A stretch of DNA of 64,000 nt, taken from assembly GCF_000383095.1 (NCBI RefSeq), contig NZ_AORL01000010.1:1-64000 (forward strand), written 5' to 3'. This DNA comes from Sphingomonas sp. PR090111-T3T-6A. GTDB lineage: Bacteria > Pseudomonadota > Alphaproteobacteria > Sphingomonadales > Sphingomonadaceae. A model generated the notes under the pieces. That model had not been told where the DNA came from. It made no database searches and was given only the letters and a program-made list of their open reading frames with translations. The position numbers and the translations under genes are program-made. Shown here one piece after another: positions 16,028 to 27,111 of this stretch (position 1 is its first letter; every line of letters begins with the position of its first letter).

Positions 16028-16282
16028 CGAATTCATCCGCTGTTGAGGAGAGGGGCTGCCGCGCCCCGATCGCGCGGCTGATAGCCGGTTCGCGCCCGCT
16101 TTCCAATTCTCGTCGGCGGTTCGGGTGCGGGCTGCATTGAACGCAGGTTCGATGGATGGTTCGGGGATTGCAATTTTTGCATGGTGAGAGGGGTGTAACG
16201 GTCCATCGCGCCCTTTCCCCGGGATAAGCCCCTTGCTAAGGGCCTCGCCAGACTTTCCCTTCCCCAACACAGGAACCGCGCC

Positions 16283-18961
<2,679 letters not shown>

Positions 18962-18988
18962 TCGGCGGGAGCCTCTTAGGCTCGAAAG

Positions 18989-19024
18989 GGGCGGGGCGCG
19001 GCATCAGGCTGCGCCCCGCCCTTT
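18989..19024 (+). terminator. intrinsic terminator after acnA
   Basis: GGGCGGGGCGC (18989-18999) pairs perfectly with GCGCCCCGCCC (19011-19021) around an 11-base loop, followed by TTTGCGTTT. The T tract is short and interrupted, but the 11-bp GC stem 28 bases after the stop makes a terminator likely. Confidence 0.75.
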
Positions 19025-19158
19025 GCGTTTCGGCGTCCCAGCGCTCCCTTCCGCCGCCTGGAAGGGCCCATTCTGCTTCCTCTCGCGTTCTTTACGCCCC
19101 GGCAAGGCCCGCTGGCCTAGGGTGCGCCGCAAGAACATAGAGTGACGAGAGGATTGCC

Positions 19159-20148
19159 ATGTACGGGTTTGTCGATGACGAGAGCCGGCTCGCCATCGTC
19201 GGCGATGTCGGGCGCCGGGCGGTGCGGCTGGGGCTGACCGACGGCGAGGGACGGCTGCGCCGCGACACCATCTGCTCCTACAGTCCCGGCGAGCAGAGCA
19301 CGATCGCTGGCGCGCTTGCCGCTTTCGGGCAGGCGCATCGCCTGCCGCGCCTGCCGCGCCGCTGCGCCATCGCCGTGTCCGGCGCTCCGGTGGGCGAGAC
19401 GATCGCGATCACCAACAGCCGCTGGTTCATCTCCCGCTCGGGCCTGCGCGCCATGCTCCAGGCCGAGCCGCTGATCCTCAACGATTTCGCCGCCAACGCC
19501 TGGGCGCTTACCAGGCCCAACGGCGCGGCGCGGCTGCGCCCGCTCGAAGGAGCGGCGCCGGCGCTCGACGAGACGGGCACGACCTGCCTGATCGGCATCG
19601 GCAGCGGCCTCGGCGTCGCCGTCATCATGCGCGACGGAGCCGGGCGGCCGCATGTGCTGCCGACCGAGGCTGGGCATTGCCATTTCATGGGCGGTTGCGC
19701 CGAACTCGCGCCGGTGCTCGCCGGCCTCAACGACGGGCGTCGGCCGCTGACGGCCGAGCGGCTGCTGTCGGCGGACGGGCTGGCAGCGCTCTATCGCTGG
19801 TATGCCACGCAGGAGCGGTGCGCGGTGCGCGGCACGCTGCCGGCGGAGATCGCGCGCTCCGCCGCGAGCCATGGCGACCGCGCGGCGCGGCTCGCGGTCG
19901 AGAGCTTCGCGGCGGCGCTCTGGTATTTCGCGGGTAACATGGTGCTGGCCTATGGCGCGTGGAACGGCGTGGTGCTGACCGGCAGCGTCACGGCGGCGCT
20001 GCACGATCTGCTGCGCCAGCCTGCGCTGACGCAGCATTTCATGCTCCACGGGCCGCACCGCCGCGCGCTGGCGACGGTGCCGCGCGCGACGGTGGAGCTG
20101 GATCATGGCGAGCTGGAGGGCGCCACGCAGGCGCTGCTCGCCCACTAG
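19159..20148 (+). CDS. glucokinase-family protein with degraded phosphate loops
   Basis: The 329-aa product aligns end to end with bacterial Glk. Sugar-site residues are kept: TNSRWFIS, the catalytic Asp in LNDFAANAWAL, PTEAGHCHF (Glu and His of the Glk PGEGGH motif) and TAERLLS. Nucleotide motifs are not: phosphate-1 reads GDVGRRAVRLGL instead of GDVGGTNARLAL, phosphate-2 is GIGSGLG instead of GAGTGLG, and the adenosine motif reads LTGSV instead of AGGI. It may be a weak kinase or a non-catalytic sugar-sensing protein. The gene stands between acnA and a TonB receptor gene, with which it converges (2-bp gap). Confidence 0.75.
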   Translation: MYGFVDDESRLAIVGDVGRRAVRLGLTDGEGRLRRDTICSYSPGEQSTIAGALAAFGQAHRLPRLPRRCAIAVSGAPVGETIAITNSRWFISRSGLRAMLQAEPLILNDFAANAWALTRPNGAARLRPLEGAAPALDETGTTCLIGIGSGLGVAVIMRDGAGRPHVLPTEAGHCHFMGGCAELAPVLAGLNDGRRPLTAERLLSADGLAALYRWYATQERCAVRGTLPAEIARSAASHGDRAARLAVESFAAALWYFAGNMVLAYGAWNGVVLTGSVTAALHDLLRQPALTQHFMLHGPHRRALATVPRATVELDHGELEGATQALLAH

Positions 20149-20150
20149 GA

Positions 20151-22289
20151 TCAGATATCCTTGGTGATGCCGACGAACACGCCCCGGCGCGGGCCGAACT
20201 GCGGCGCGCCGACGCCGATGCCGGACCCGTCGCGGATCTCGTACTTATGGTCGCCGATGTTGGTGACGTCGACGCGGACCTCGATCCCCGGCGTCTCGAA
20301 CTTGTGGCTCGCGGTCAGGTTGAACTGGGCGTAGCCGGGCAGCGCATCGCCGTTCGGCACTGCGCCGTCGGTGCGCAGGCCTGATCCGTAGAGCATGTCG
20401 CCGCCGATCTTGGTGCCCGCCAGAAAGCCGTCGCGGAAGCTGTAGGAGATGCCCGCCGAAGCCGTGTAGGTCTGGTCGTGATCCAGATAGATATAGTGGT
20501 TCCGGATGTAGGCGAGATCGTCCGGCGAGAAGCTGAACTGGCTGGAGACGATGTCCTTCCCCTGCGCCTTGGCATAAGCGAAGTTGCCGTACACGAGCCA
20601 CGGCCCGTGCTGATAGGTGATGTTGCCCTCGACGCCGTGGATGCGGCCGCGGCGATAGTTGAAGGGCGTCAGGATGATCGGCGCGCCGAACTGCCCCTCG
20701 TCGACGAGATTCTTCGACGTGCGGTAATAGCCGTCGATGCTGATCGTCACGGGGCCGAGCTTCTGCTGGGCGCCGACATCGAAATAATTCTGCCGCTCGG
20801 CGAAGGGCGTGGTGTTGAGCGCGCCGTCGGGCGCGGCGGCGCTGGTGCCGGCGAACCTGGCGATGCTGGTGGTGGCGACATTCTCGAACGGCGGCGGCGA
20901 GAAATAGCGGGCATAGCCGGCGTGGAGCGTTGTGCCATGGCCCGCTTCCCACACCGCGTTGACGCGCGGGCTGAACTGCTGCTCGCAGCGGAAGCCGCAA
21001 TAATGGTCGTAGCGGCCGCCGAAGTTGAGCGTGACGGCGGGCAGAACCTTCCACTCGTCCTGGAGATAGACGCTCTCGGTCCACTCGGTCTTGCCGCTGT
21101 TGTCGACGATGCCGATCGGCTGGCCGGTCTGCGCGCCGGTATCGTCCACGGGGAAGACGAAGGTGTCGGTGTCGCTGGTCCCGCGATCGCGGCTGATGAT
21201 GACGCCCGCGCGCAGCGTGTGACGGTCGGAGAGCTTGTAGGCAGCCTCCGATTGCAGGCCGACGGTGAAGTCCTGCTTCTTCGCCTGCTGCGCCTGCCCG
21301 TTGAAGAGCAGCTCGCCGGTGATGTCCGGGCGATAGACCAGCTCGGAATAGCGGGCGTAGAGCGAGGTCTGCCACGTCAGCGGCCCGGCATCGTGCAGCC
21401 AGGACAGTGCGCCGAAGCCGGTGCGTTCGAGCTGCCGCTCGTTCAGGTCATCGGAGAGATAGTCGGTCTTGCCGCCGACATCCCAGCCGGCATCGGGATG
21501 CAGCCCGCGCGGGTTGGGGATCTGGAAATAGTCGTTCGAGAAGCCGCCGATAAACGAGATCCGGTCCCCGTCGCCGAGGATATGATCCACATAGGTGAAG
21601 GCGTTCACCTGATCGGTCTTGTCGTGGAGCGGGGTGGAGGAGCCGTCGACGCTCTCGATGCCGAGGCCGTTGTGGCGATAGCTGCCCGAGACGAAATAGT
21701 TGGTCGCCCCGTCCGAGCCGCCATATTCGGCGCTCGGCTCGATCCAGTCATGGCTGCCGCCGTAGAGCGAGATGTCGCCCTTGTTCTGGAAGCCGGTCTT
21801 GGTGGTGATGTCGATGATGCCGGCGGTGCGCAGGCCGTATTGCGCGGGCAGCGCGCCGGTCAGCAGGTTGAAGCTGTTGATGAGCCGCGGCGACAGCGTC
21901 TGGCCGAAGACGGCGAGGCCTTCGGGCAGGATGGTGCCGTTGATGCGATATTGCAGGCCGTTGTGGTCGTCGCGGACATGGAGCTGGCCGAAGCCGTCCT
22001 GCACCACGCCGGGCACCTGAAGGATGAGCTGGTTGAGCTGCTGGTTGTCGCCGCCGGGCAGGGCCTGGATGGTGGCATTGTCCACGCCGTAAGCGGTCGC
22101 GCCGAGCGAGGGCTGGATCGCCGCGCGCGCGGCATCGAGCCGCTGGCCGGTAACGACGATGGCGGGCGTCGAATCCGCATCGCTGCCGGTGTCGGCGGCG
22201 GGGGCGACGGTGGAGACCTGCGCGAAGACGGGGGAAGTGACGAGGGCAAGCGAGGTGGCACTCAGCAACAGAAGCGACTTCGGCGGCAT
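20151..22289 (-). CDS. TonB-dependent outer-membrane receptor
   Basis: Protein of 712 aa from ATG 22289, with a signal peptide (PPKSLLLLSATSLALVTSPV, ending FAQ). A short TonB-box-like segment (PAIVVTGQRLD) is followed by the plug domain (about residues 50-170, with LNQLILQVPGVVQDG, QYRINGTILPEG and AGIIDITTKTG). A 22-strand-type barrel follows. It probably imports a siderophore or other large nutrient using the TonB/ExbB/ExbD system at 11970-14550. The chain ends in GVFVGITKDI, without a terminal aromatic residue, which is unusual for a barrel. No sigma/anti-sigma pair lies nearby, and the substrate cannot be predicted. Confidence 0.92.
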   Translation of the reverse strand: MPPKSLLLLSATSLALVTSPVFAQVSTVAPAADTGSDADSTPAIVVTGQRLDAARAAIQPSLGATAYGVDNATIQALPGGDNQQLNQLILQVPGVVQDGFGQLHVRDDHNGLQYRINGTILPEGLAVFGQTLSPRLINSFNLLTGALPAQYGLRTAGIIDITTKTGFQNKGDISLYGGSHDWIEPSAEYGGSDGATNYFVSGSYRHNGLGIESVDGSSTPLHDKTDQVNAFTYVDHILGDGDRISFIGGFSNDYFQIPNPRGLHPDAGWDVGGKTDYLSDDLNERQLERTGFGALSWLHDAGPLTWQTSLYARYSELVYRPDITGELLFNGQAQQAKKQDFTVGLQSEAAYKLSDRHTLRAGVIISRDRGTSDTDTFVFPVDDTGAQTGQPIGIVDNSGKTEWTESVYLQDEWKVLPAVTLNFGGRYDHYCGFRCEQQFSPRVNAVWEAGHGTTLHAGYARYFSPPPFENVATTSIARFAGTSAAAPDGALNTTPFAERQNYFDVGAQQKLGPVTISIDGYYRTSKNLVDEGQFGAPIILTPFNYRRGRIHGVEGNITYQHGPWLVYGNFAYAKAQGKDIVSSQFSFSPDDLAYIRNHYIYLDHDQTYTASAGISYSFRDGFLAGTKIGGDMLYGSGLRTDGAVPNGDALPGYAQFNLTASHKFETPGIEVRVDVTNIGDHKYEIRDGSGIGVGAPQFGPRRGVFVGITKDI

Positions 22290-22529
22290 GTCGGTCTCCG
22301 AGGGGATCGACTGTGAGATAGTGTAACATGACATTCAATGGGAAGTGACAAATGGGTAATGGGGGGAAATTCATGGCGGTGCGGAATCCGTGCAACGGTT
22401 TGATGTTTCGAGATAAGCTCTTCCGCTCTGTGCGCCCTCGCCGCACACGCGAATAATCGTTTCGGTGGGGTTGCGATTCCGTGCGGGTAGGCGTCTGTTG
22501 GCGATGGCTCGCCGTCATGGAGTTGCCGG

Positions 22530-23486
22530 ATGAAGCGCTTTGTCGTTGCGTCGCTGCTGTTGATGTCCCCCGCCATGGCGCAGGCCGTGCCGATCGAGAG
22601 TTTCATCGAGGCGCCGGGTCCGCAGGGGCCGCTCAAAGGCACGATGCTGGCGCCGGAAGGGAAGGGCGCGCCGGTGGTGCTGATCCTCCCCGGCTCGGGG
22701 CCGACCGATCGGGACGGGAATAGCCCGCTCGGCATCAAGGCCTCGACCTATCGCCTGCTGGCCGAGGGGCTGGCGGCGCGCGGCATCGCCTCGGTGCGGA
22801 TCGACAAGCGCGGCCTTGGCGGCAGCGCGGGGGCGGTCGCGGACGGCAATGCCGTCACGATGCAGGATTATGCGACCGATACGAAGGCGTGGGTCCAAAC
22901 GATCCGGGCGAAGATGGGCGCGCCGTGCCTGTGGCTGCTCGGCCATAGCGAGGGCGGCACGGTCGCCCTGGAGGCCGCGCAATCCGCCACCGGCATTTGC
23001 GGCCTGTTGCTGGTTTCCGCTCCGGGGCGGCGCCTCGGCGAAGCATTGCGCGCGCAGCTCCATGCCGGCCTGCCGGACGCCTCGCTCCTCCGGCAGGCCG
23101 ACAGCGCGATCGATACGCTGGAGGCGGGGCGGAAGGTGGATGTGTCGGGGATGCCTCCGGTCATCCGGTCGCTCTTCGATCCGCGCGTGCAGGGCTACCT
23201 CATCGACGCGATGGCGATCGATCCGGCCAAGCTCGCCGCCGCCTATAAGGGGCCGGTGCTGATTGTGCAGGGCGAGCGGGACATTCAGGTCCCGGTGGCG
23301 GATGCGCAGGCGCTCAAACAGGCGCATCCCGCCGCGAAGCTGGTGCTGCTGTCCGATACGAACCATGTGCTGAAGACGGTCGCCAGCGATGCGCGCGACG
23401 CCAATGTCGCGACCTACGCCGATCCCTCGCTGCCGCTCGCGCCGGGCGTGGTGGACGCGATCGCGGGGTTCGTGAGCGGCCGATAG
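22530..23486 (+). CDS. exported alpha/beta hydrolase
   Basis: Protein of 318 aa with a signal peptide (KRFVVASLLLMSPAMAQA). The alpha/beta hydrolase fold shows an oxyanion-region LPGSGPTDRDGNSP, RIDKRGLGGS, the nucleophile elbow LLGHSEGGTVAL (Ser), a late acidic site in VQGERDIQVPVADA, and His in SDTNHVLKTV. The layout resembles the serine aminopeptidase S33/YtaP-like group. The substrate may be an ester or small peptide. GGAG seven bases upstream supports ATG 22530. It is divergent from the TonB receptor gene. Confidence 0.85.
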   Translation: MKRFVVASLLLMSPAMAQAVPIESFIEAPGPQGPLKGTMLAPEGKGAPVVLILPGSGPTDRDGNSPLGIKASTYRLLAEGLAARGIASVRIDKRGLGGSAGAVADGNAVTMQDYATDTKAWVQTIRAKMGAPCLWLLGHSEGGTVALEAAQSATGICGLLLVSAPGRRLGEALRAQLHAGLPDASLLRQADSAIDTLEAGRKVDVSGMPPVIRSLFDPRVQGYLIDAMAIDPAKLAAAYKGPVLIVQGERDIQVPVADAQALKQAHPAAKLVLLSDTNHVLKTVASDARDANVATYADPSLPLAPGVVDAIAGFVSGR

Positions 23487-23524
23487 GCCTTGCCAAAGCC
23501 GCCCCGCTCGGACAGGCGGGGGGC

Positions 23525-24901
23525 ATGACGGGGATGCAGGCCAAAGAGCATTGGTGGCGCAGGGAAGCGAAGGCGACGGTGGCGCTCGCTTATCCCCTCG
23601 TGCTGACCAACCTCGCACAGGCGCTGATCCCGGCGACCGACGTGGTGCTGCTCGGCTGGGTCGGGCCGAAGGCGCTCGCCGCGGGCGCGCTCGGCGTCAA
23701 TCTGTTCAACGCCTGCATGATCTTCGGCGTCGGGCTGATGATCGCCGCCTCGCCGATGGTCGCCCGCGCGCTCGGGCAGCGCGCGCACAATGTCCGCGAT
23801 GTCCGCCGCACGGTGCGGCAGGCCTTGTGGACGGCGGTGGCGGTGGTGATCCCGATCTGGCTGCTGCTCTGGCACGCCGAGGCGATCCTGCATCTGTTCC
23901 GGCAGGACCCGGAGCTGTCGCACATGGCGCAGCAGCTCGTCCGGCCGATGATGTTCGGGATGCTGCCGCTGTTCGGCTATCAGGTGCTCAAGTCCTTCGT
24001 CTCGGCGCTGGAGCGGCCGGGCTGGGCCTTTGCAGTCGGCGCATTCGCGGTGATCTCCAATGCGATCATCAATTACGGGCTGATCTTCGGCCGCTTCGGG
24101 CTTCCCCAATGGGGCCTGTTCGGCGCGGGGCTGGGAAGCACCATCTCCAACACGATCATGTTCGGCGGGCTGGCGATCGTGGTGATGCGCCATCGCCTGT
24201 TCCGCCGCTATCACCTGTTCGGCCATTTCTGGCACGCCGACTGGCCGCGTTTCATCGAGGTGTGGCGGCTGGGCCTGCCGATCGCGGTGACGCTCGGCAT
24301 GGAGGTGACGATCTTCAACGCCGCCGTCTTCCTGATGGGCCTGATCGGCGAGGCGGAGCTGGCGGCGCACGCGGTGGCCATCCAGATCGCCTCGCTCTGC
24401 TTCATGGTGCCGCTCGGCATCGGACAGGCGACGACGGTGCGTGTCGGCATCGCCTATGGCCGGCAGGACCGGCTGGGCGTGGCACGCGCCGGCTGGGCGG
24501 CGTTCGGCCTGACGATGCTCTTCATGATCTGTCTGGCCTCGATGATGCTGCTGGCGCCGCGTTTCCTCGTCGGGCTGTTCCTCGACGTGCACAACCCCGC
24601 CAACGCGCATGTCGTGGGGCTGGCGGTGGCGTTCCTGACGGTGGCGGCGCTGTTCCAGATCGTCGACGGGGCGCAGGCCGTCGGTGCAGGCATGTTGCGC
24701 GGCATCCACGATACCGCCGTGCCGATGCTCTTCGCCGCATTCGGCTATTGGGGCGTGGGGTTGGGCACCGCGATCCTGTTCGCCTTCCATTTCGGCTGGG
24801 GCGGCGTTGGCGTGTGGATCGGCCTTGCGACGGGCCTCGCCTCGGTGGCTGTGCTGATGATGGCGCGCTGGGCGCGGCGGGAGCGGCTCGGCCTGATCTA
24901 G
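23525..24901 (+). CDS. MATE family multidrug exporter
   Basis: Membrane protein of 458 aa with 12 predicted helices in the two-bundle MATE arrangement. Typical parts are AYPLVLTNLAQALIPATDVV in helix 1, ASPMVARALGQRAHNVRDVR in the first loop, the ISNAIINYGLIFG helix and AHAVAIQIASLCFMVPLGIG in the second half. MATE proteins extrude cationic drugs or metabolites using sodium or protons. It starts 38 bp after the hydrolase gene, perhaps in one transcript. The stop TAG shares CTAG with the convergent yaiI gene. Confidence 0.93.
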   Translation: MTGMQAKEHWWRREAKATVALAYPLVLTNLAQALIPATDVVLLGWVGPKALAAGALGVNLFNACMIFGVGLMIAASPMVARALGQRAHNVRDVRRTVRQALWTAVAVVIPIWLLLWHAEAILHLFRQDPELSHMAQQLVRPMMFGMLPLFGYQVLKSFVSALERPGWAFAVGAFAVISNAIINYGLIFGRFGLPQWGLFGAGLGSTISNTIMFGGLAIVVMRHRLFRRYHLFGHFWHADWPRFIEVWRLGLPIAVTLGMEVTIFNAAVFLMGLIGEAELAAHAVAIQIASLCFMVPLGIGQATTVRVGIAYGRQDRLGVARAGWAAFGLTMLFMICLASMMLLAPRFLVGLFLDVHNPANAHVVGLAVAFLTVAALFQIVDGAQAVGAGMLRGIHDTAVPMLFAAFGYWGVGLGTAILFAFHFGWGGVGVWIGLATGLASVAVLMMARWARRERLGLI

Positions 24902-25347
24902 CGCGAGAGCCGGACCAGCGCCTCGTCGAGCGACTGGAGGAAGCGCGAGCGATCCTGCTTCGAGAAGGGCGCGGCCCCGCCGAGCTGGTCTCCGCCGGCG
25001 CGCAGGTCCGCCATGATCGCGCGGGTCGCGATGGCCGCGCCGATCGAGCTGGTCGTGAAGGGCTTGCCGGTGGGTGCGATCACGGTGGCGCCCGCTTTCA
25101 GGCAGCGATCGGCGAGCAGGATGTCGGCGGTCACCACCACCGCGTCCGCCGCCGCCAGTTCCGCGATCCGGTCATCGGCCGCATCGAAGCCGTCGCTCAC
25201 CGTCTCGCGTGTGAGGAGCGGGTGCGGCGGCACGCGCAGGAAGCTGTTGGCCACGAGCGTCACCGGCACTTCCCGGCGGAAGGCGACCTTGTAGATCTCC
25301 TCCTTCACCGGGCAGGCGTCGGCATCCACGAGGATGCGCGGGATCAT
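24898..25347 (-). CDS. yaiI: YaiI/YqxD family protein (DUF188)
   Basis: Cytosolic protein of 149 aa with the family pattern: ILVDADACPVKEEIYKVAFR, VANSFLRVPPHP, DAADDRIAELAAADAVVVTA, DILLADRCLKAGATVIAPTG and SIGAAIATRAIMADLR. DUF188 belongs to the PIN-like nuclease superfamily, with conserved acidic residues that suggest a metal-dependent nuclease, but no activity is established. ATG 25347 overlaps the stop of the DEAD-box helicase gene (ATGA), so the two are translationally coupled. That fits an RNA-related function. Confidence 0.9.
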   Translation of the reverse strand: MIPRILVDADACPVKEEIYKVAFRREVPVTLVANSFLRVPPHPLLTRETVSDGFDAADDRIAELAAADAVVVTADILLADRCLKAGATVIAPTGKPFTTSSIGAAIATRAIMADLRAGGDQLGGAAPFSKQDRSRFLQSLDEALVRLSR

Positions 25348-27062
25348 CCCCGCGGGCGGTAGGGCGCGCGCGGCGGGCGGGCGTTGCCGCCGGGGCGACG
25401 GGGAGCGCCCGGACCACCCGGACCACGGCGATGCGGGCCACCCGGACCGCGAGGCCCGCGCGGTGGCGGGCCACCGGCGGCCGGCTCGATCAGCACGTCG
25501 CCTTCCTCGTCATTCCCGGCGGTGCGCTTGAGCGCGGCCGAGAAACGCTGGGCGGCGGCGGGGTCGATCTCGAACATCGTGTGGTCGGCAGCGATGCGGA
25601 TCGCGCCCACCTCCTGCTTGGTGATGTGGCCCCGGCGGCAGAGCAGCGGCAGCAGCCAGCGCGGATCGGCGTTCTGCTGACGGCCGATGTTCATCTGGAA
25701 CCACACGCCTTCGACGCGATCGGCGCGCTCGCGGCGCTGCGGCGGCGAGTCGGACTGCTCGATCAGCGACTCGGGCGCCGGCATCCGCCCGCGATAGGCG
25801 CGGACGAGGGCGGCGGCGATGTCCTCGACGCTGCGCTCGGCGATCAGGCGCTCGGCGATCGCGCGATCCTCCTCGTCGGTCTCGATCGGCTGGAGCAGCG
25901 TTTCGAGCAGGCGCTCGCGGTCGGCGGCGTGGACCTGCTCGGGCGTCGGGGCGGAGATCCACTCGGCCGGGATGCGCGCGCCCTTCAGCATCATGTCGAC
26001 CCGCCTGCGGCGCGGATAGGGCACGATGAGGGCGGCGATGCCCTTCTTGCCGGCGCGGCCGGTGCGGCCCGAGCGGTGCTGGAGCGTTTCCGCGTCGCGC
26101 GGCAGCTCGACATGGACGACGAGGGTGAGCGACGGGAGATCGATGCCGCGCGCCGCCACGTCGGTGGCGACGCAGACGCGGGCGCGCTTGTCGCGCAGCG
26201 CCTGGAGCGCCTGGTTGCGCTCGGACTGGCTGTGCTCGCCCGACAGCGCCACCGCCGAGAAGCCGCGATCGACGAGGCTGGCGTGGAGATGGCGCACCGC
26301 GTCGCGGGTCGCGCAGAACAGGATGGCGGTGTCCGGCTCGTGGAGGCGCAGCAGGTTGACCACCGCATTCTCGATGTCGGCGGGGGCGACCGTCACGGCC
26401 TGATAGCTGATGTCGCCATGGCCGCGATCCTCGCTCACGGTCGAGATGCGCAGCGCATCCTTCTGGTAGCGCTTGGCGAGCGCGACGATCGGCTTGGGCA
26501 TGGTCGCCGAGAAGAGCAGCGTGCGGCGGCCCTCGGGCGTCGCGTCGAGCAGCTCCTCGAGATCCTCGCGGAAGCCCATGTCGAGCATCTCGTCCGCCTC
26601 GTCGAGCACGGCGACCTTGAGCTGCGACAGGTCGAGCGCGCCGCGTTCGAGATGGTCGCGCAGGCGGCCGGGCGTGCCGACGACGATGTGCGAGCCGTTG
26701 GCGAGGTTCCGCCGCTCACGCGAGGCATCCATGCCGCCGACGCAGGTGGCGATCCACGCGCCCGCCTTGCCATAGAGCCACATCAGCTCGCGGCTGACCT
26801 GAAGCGCCAGCTCGCGCGTCGGCGCGATCACCAGCACCTTGGGCGCGCCCGACGGGCCGGCCGTGCCGTTCTCGTTCAGAATCTGCGCCGCCATGGCGAG
26901 GCCGAAGGCAACGGTCTTGCCCGAACCCGTCTGCGCCGAGACGATCAGATCGCGGCCATCGGCCTCCGGCTCGATGACGGCGGCCTGGACGGCGGTGGGG
27001 GCGGCATAGCCGCGCGCGGACAGGGCCTCGGCAAGCGTGGCAGGCAATCTGGAGAAGGGCAT
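25344..27062 (-). CDS. DEAD-box RNA helicase with DbpA-type domain
   Basis: Protein of 572 aa. The helicase core has motif I (AQTGSGKTVA), Ia (PTRELALQV), motif II DEAD (VLDEADEMLDMGF), motif III SAT (LLFSATMP), motif IV-V (ATDVAARGIDLP) and motif VI (HRSGRTGRAGKKG). A DbpA-like RNA-binding domain lies near residues 465-530 (FQMNIGRQQNADPRWLLPLL, then HTMFEIDP). DbpA proteins act on 23S rRNA during large-subunit assembly. About 45 C-terminal residues are almost only Gly, Pro and Arg, presumably disordered RNA-contacting tail. ATG 27062 (MPFSRLP) is the start; the longer frame upstream overlaps the alpha-galactosidase gene. It is coupled to yaiI. Confidence 0.9.
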   Translation of the reverse strand: MPFSRLPATLAEALSARGYAAPTAVQAAVIEPEADGRDLIVSAQTGSGKTVAFGLAMAAQILNENGTAGPSGAPKVLVIAPTRELALQVSRELMWLYGKAGAWIATCVGGMDASRERRNLANGSHIVVGTPGRLRDHLERGALDLSQLKVAVLDEADEMLDMGFREDLEELLDATPEGRRTLLFSATMPKPIVALAKRYQKDALRISTVSEDRGHGDISYQAVTVAPADIENAVVNLLRLHEPDTAILFCATRDAVRHLHASLVDRGFSAVALSGEHSQSERNQALQALRDKRARVCVATDVAARGIDLPSLTLVVHVELPRDAETLQHRSGRTGRAGKKGIAALIVPYPRRRRVDMMLKGARIPAEWISAPTPEQVHAADRERLLETLLQPIETDEEDRAIAERLIAERSVEDIAAALVRAYRGRMPAPESLIEQSDSPPQRRERADRVEGVWFQMNIGRQQNADPRWLLPLLCRRGHITKQEVGAIRIAADHTMFEIDPAAAQRFSAALKRTAGNDEEGDVLIEPAAGGPPPRGPRGPGGPHRRGPGGPGAPRRPGGNARPPRAPYRPRG

Positions 27063-27111
27063 CGGCCGCAAATGGCGATTTTCGCGCCAAGCGCAAGGCC
27101 TTTTCGTCGAT

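Noticed and set aside
25380-25480. GC-rich repeats as a DNA repeat or CRISPR-like array
   Set aside because: They encode the Gly/Pro/Arg tail of the helicase and have no fixed repeat-spacer structure.
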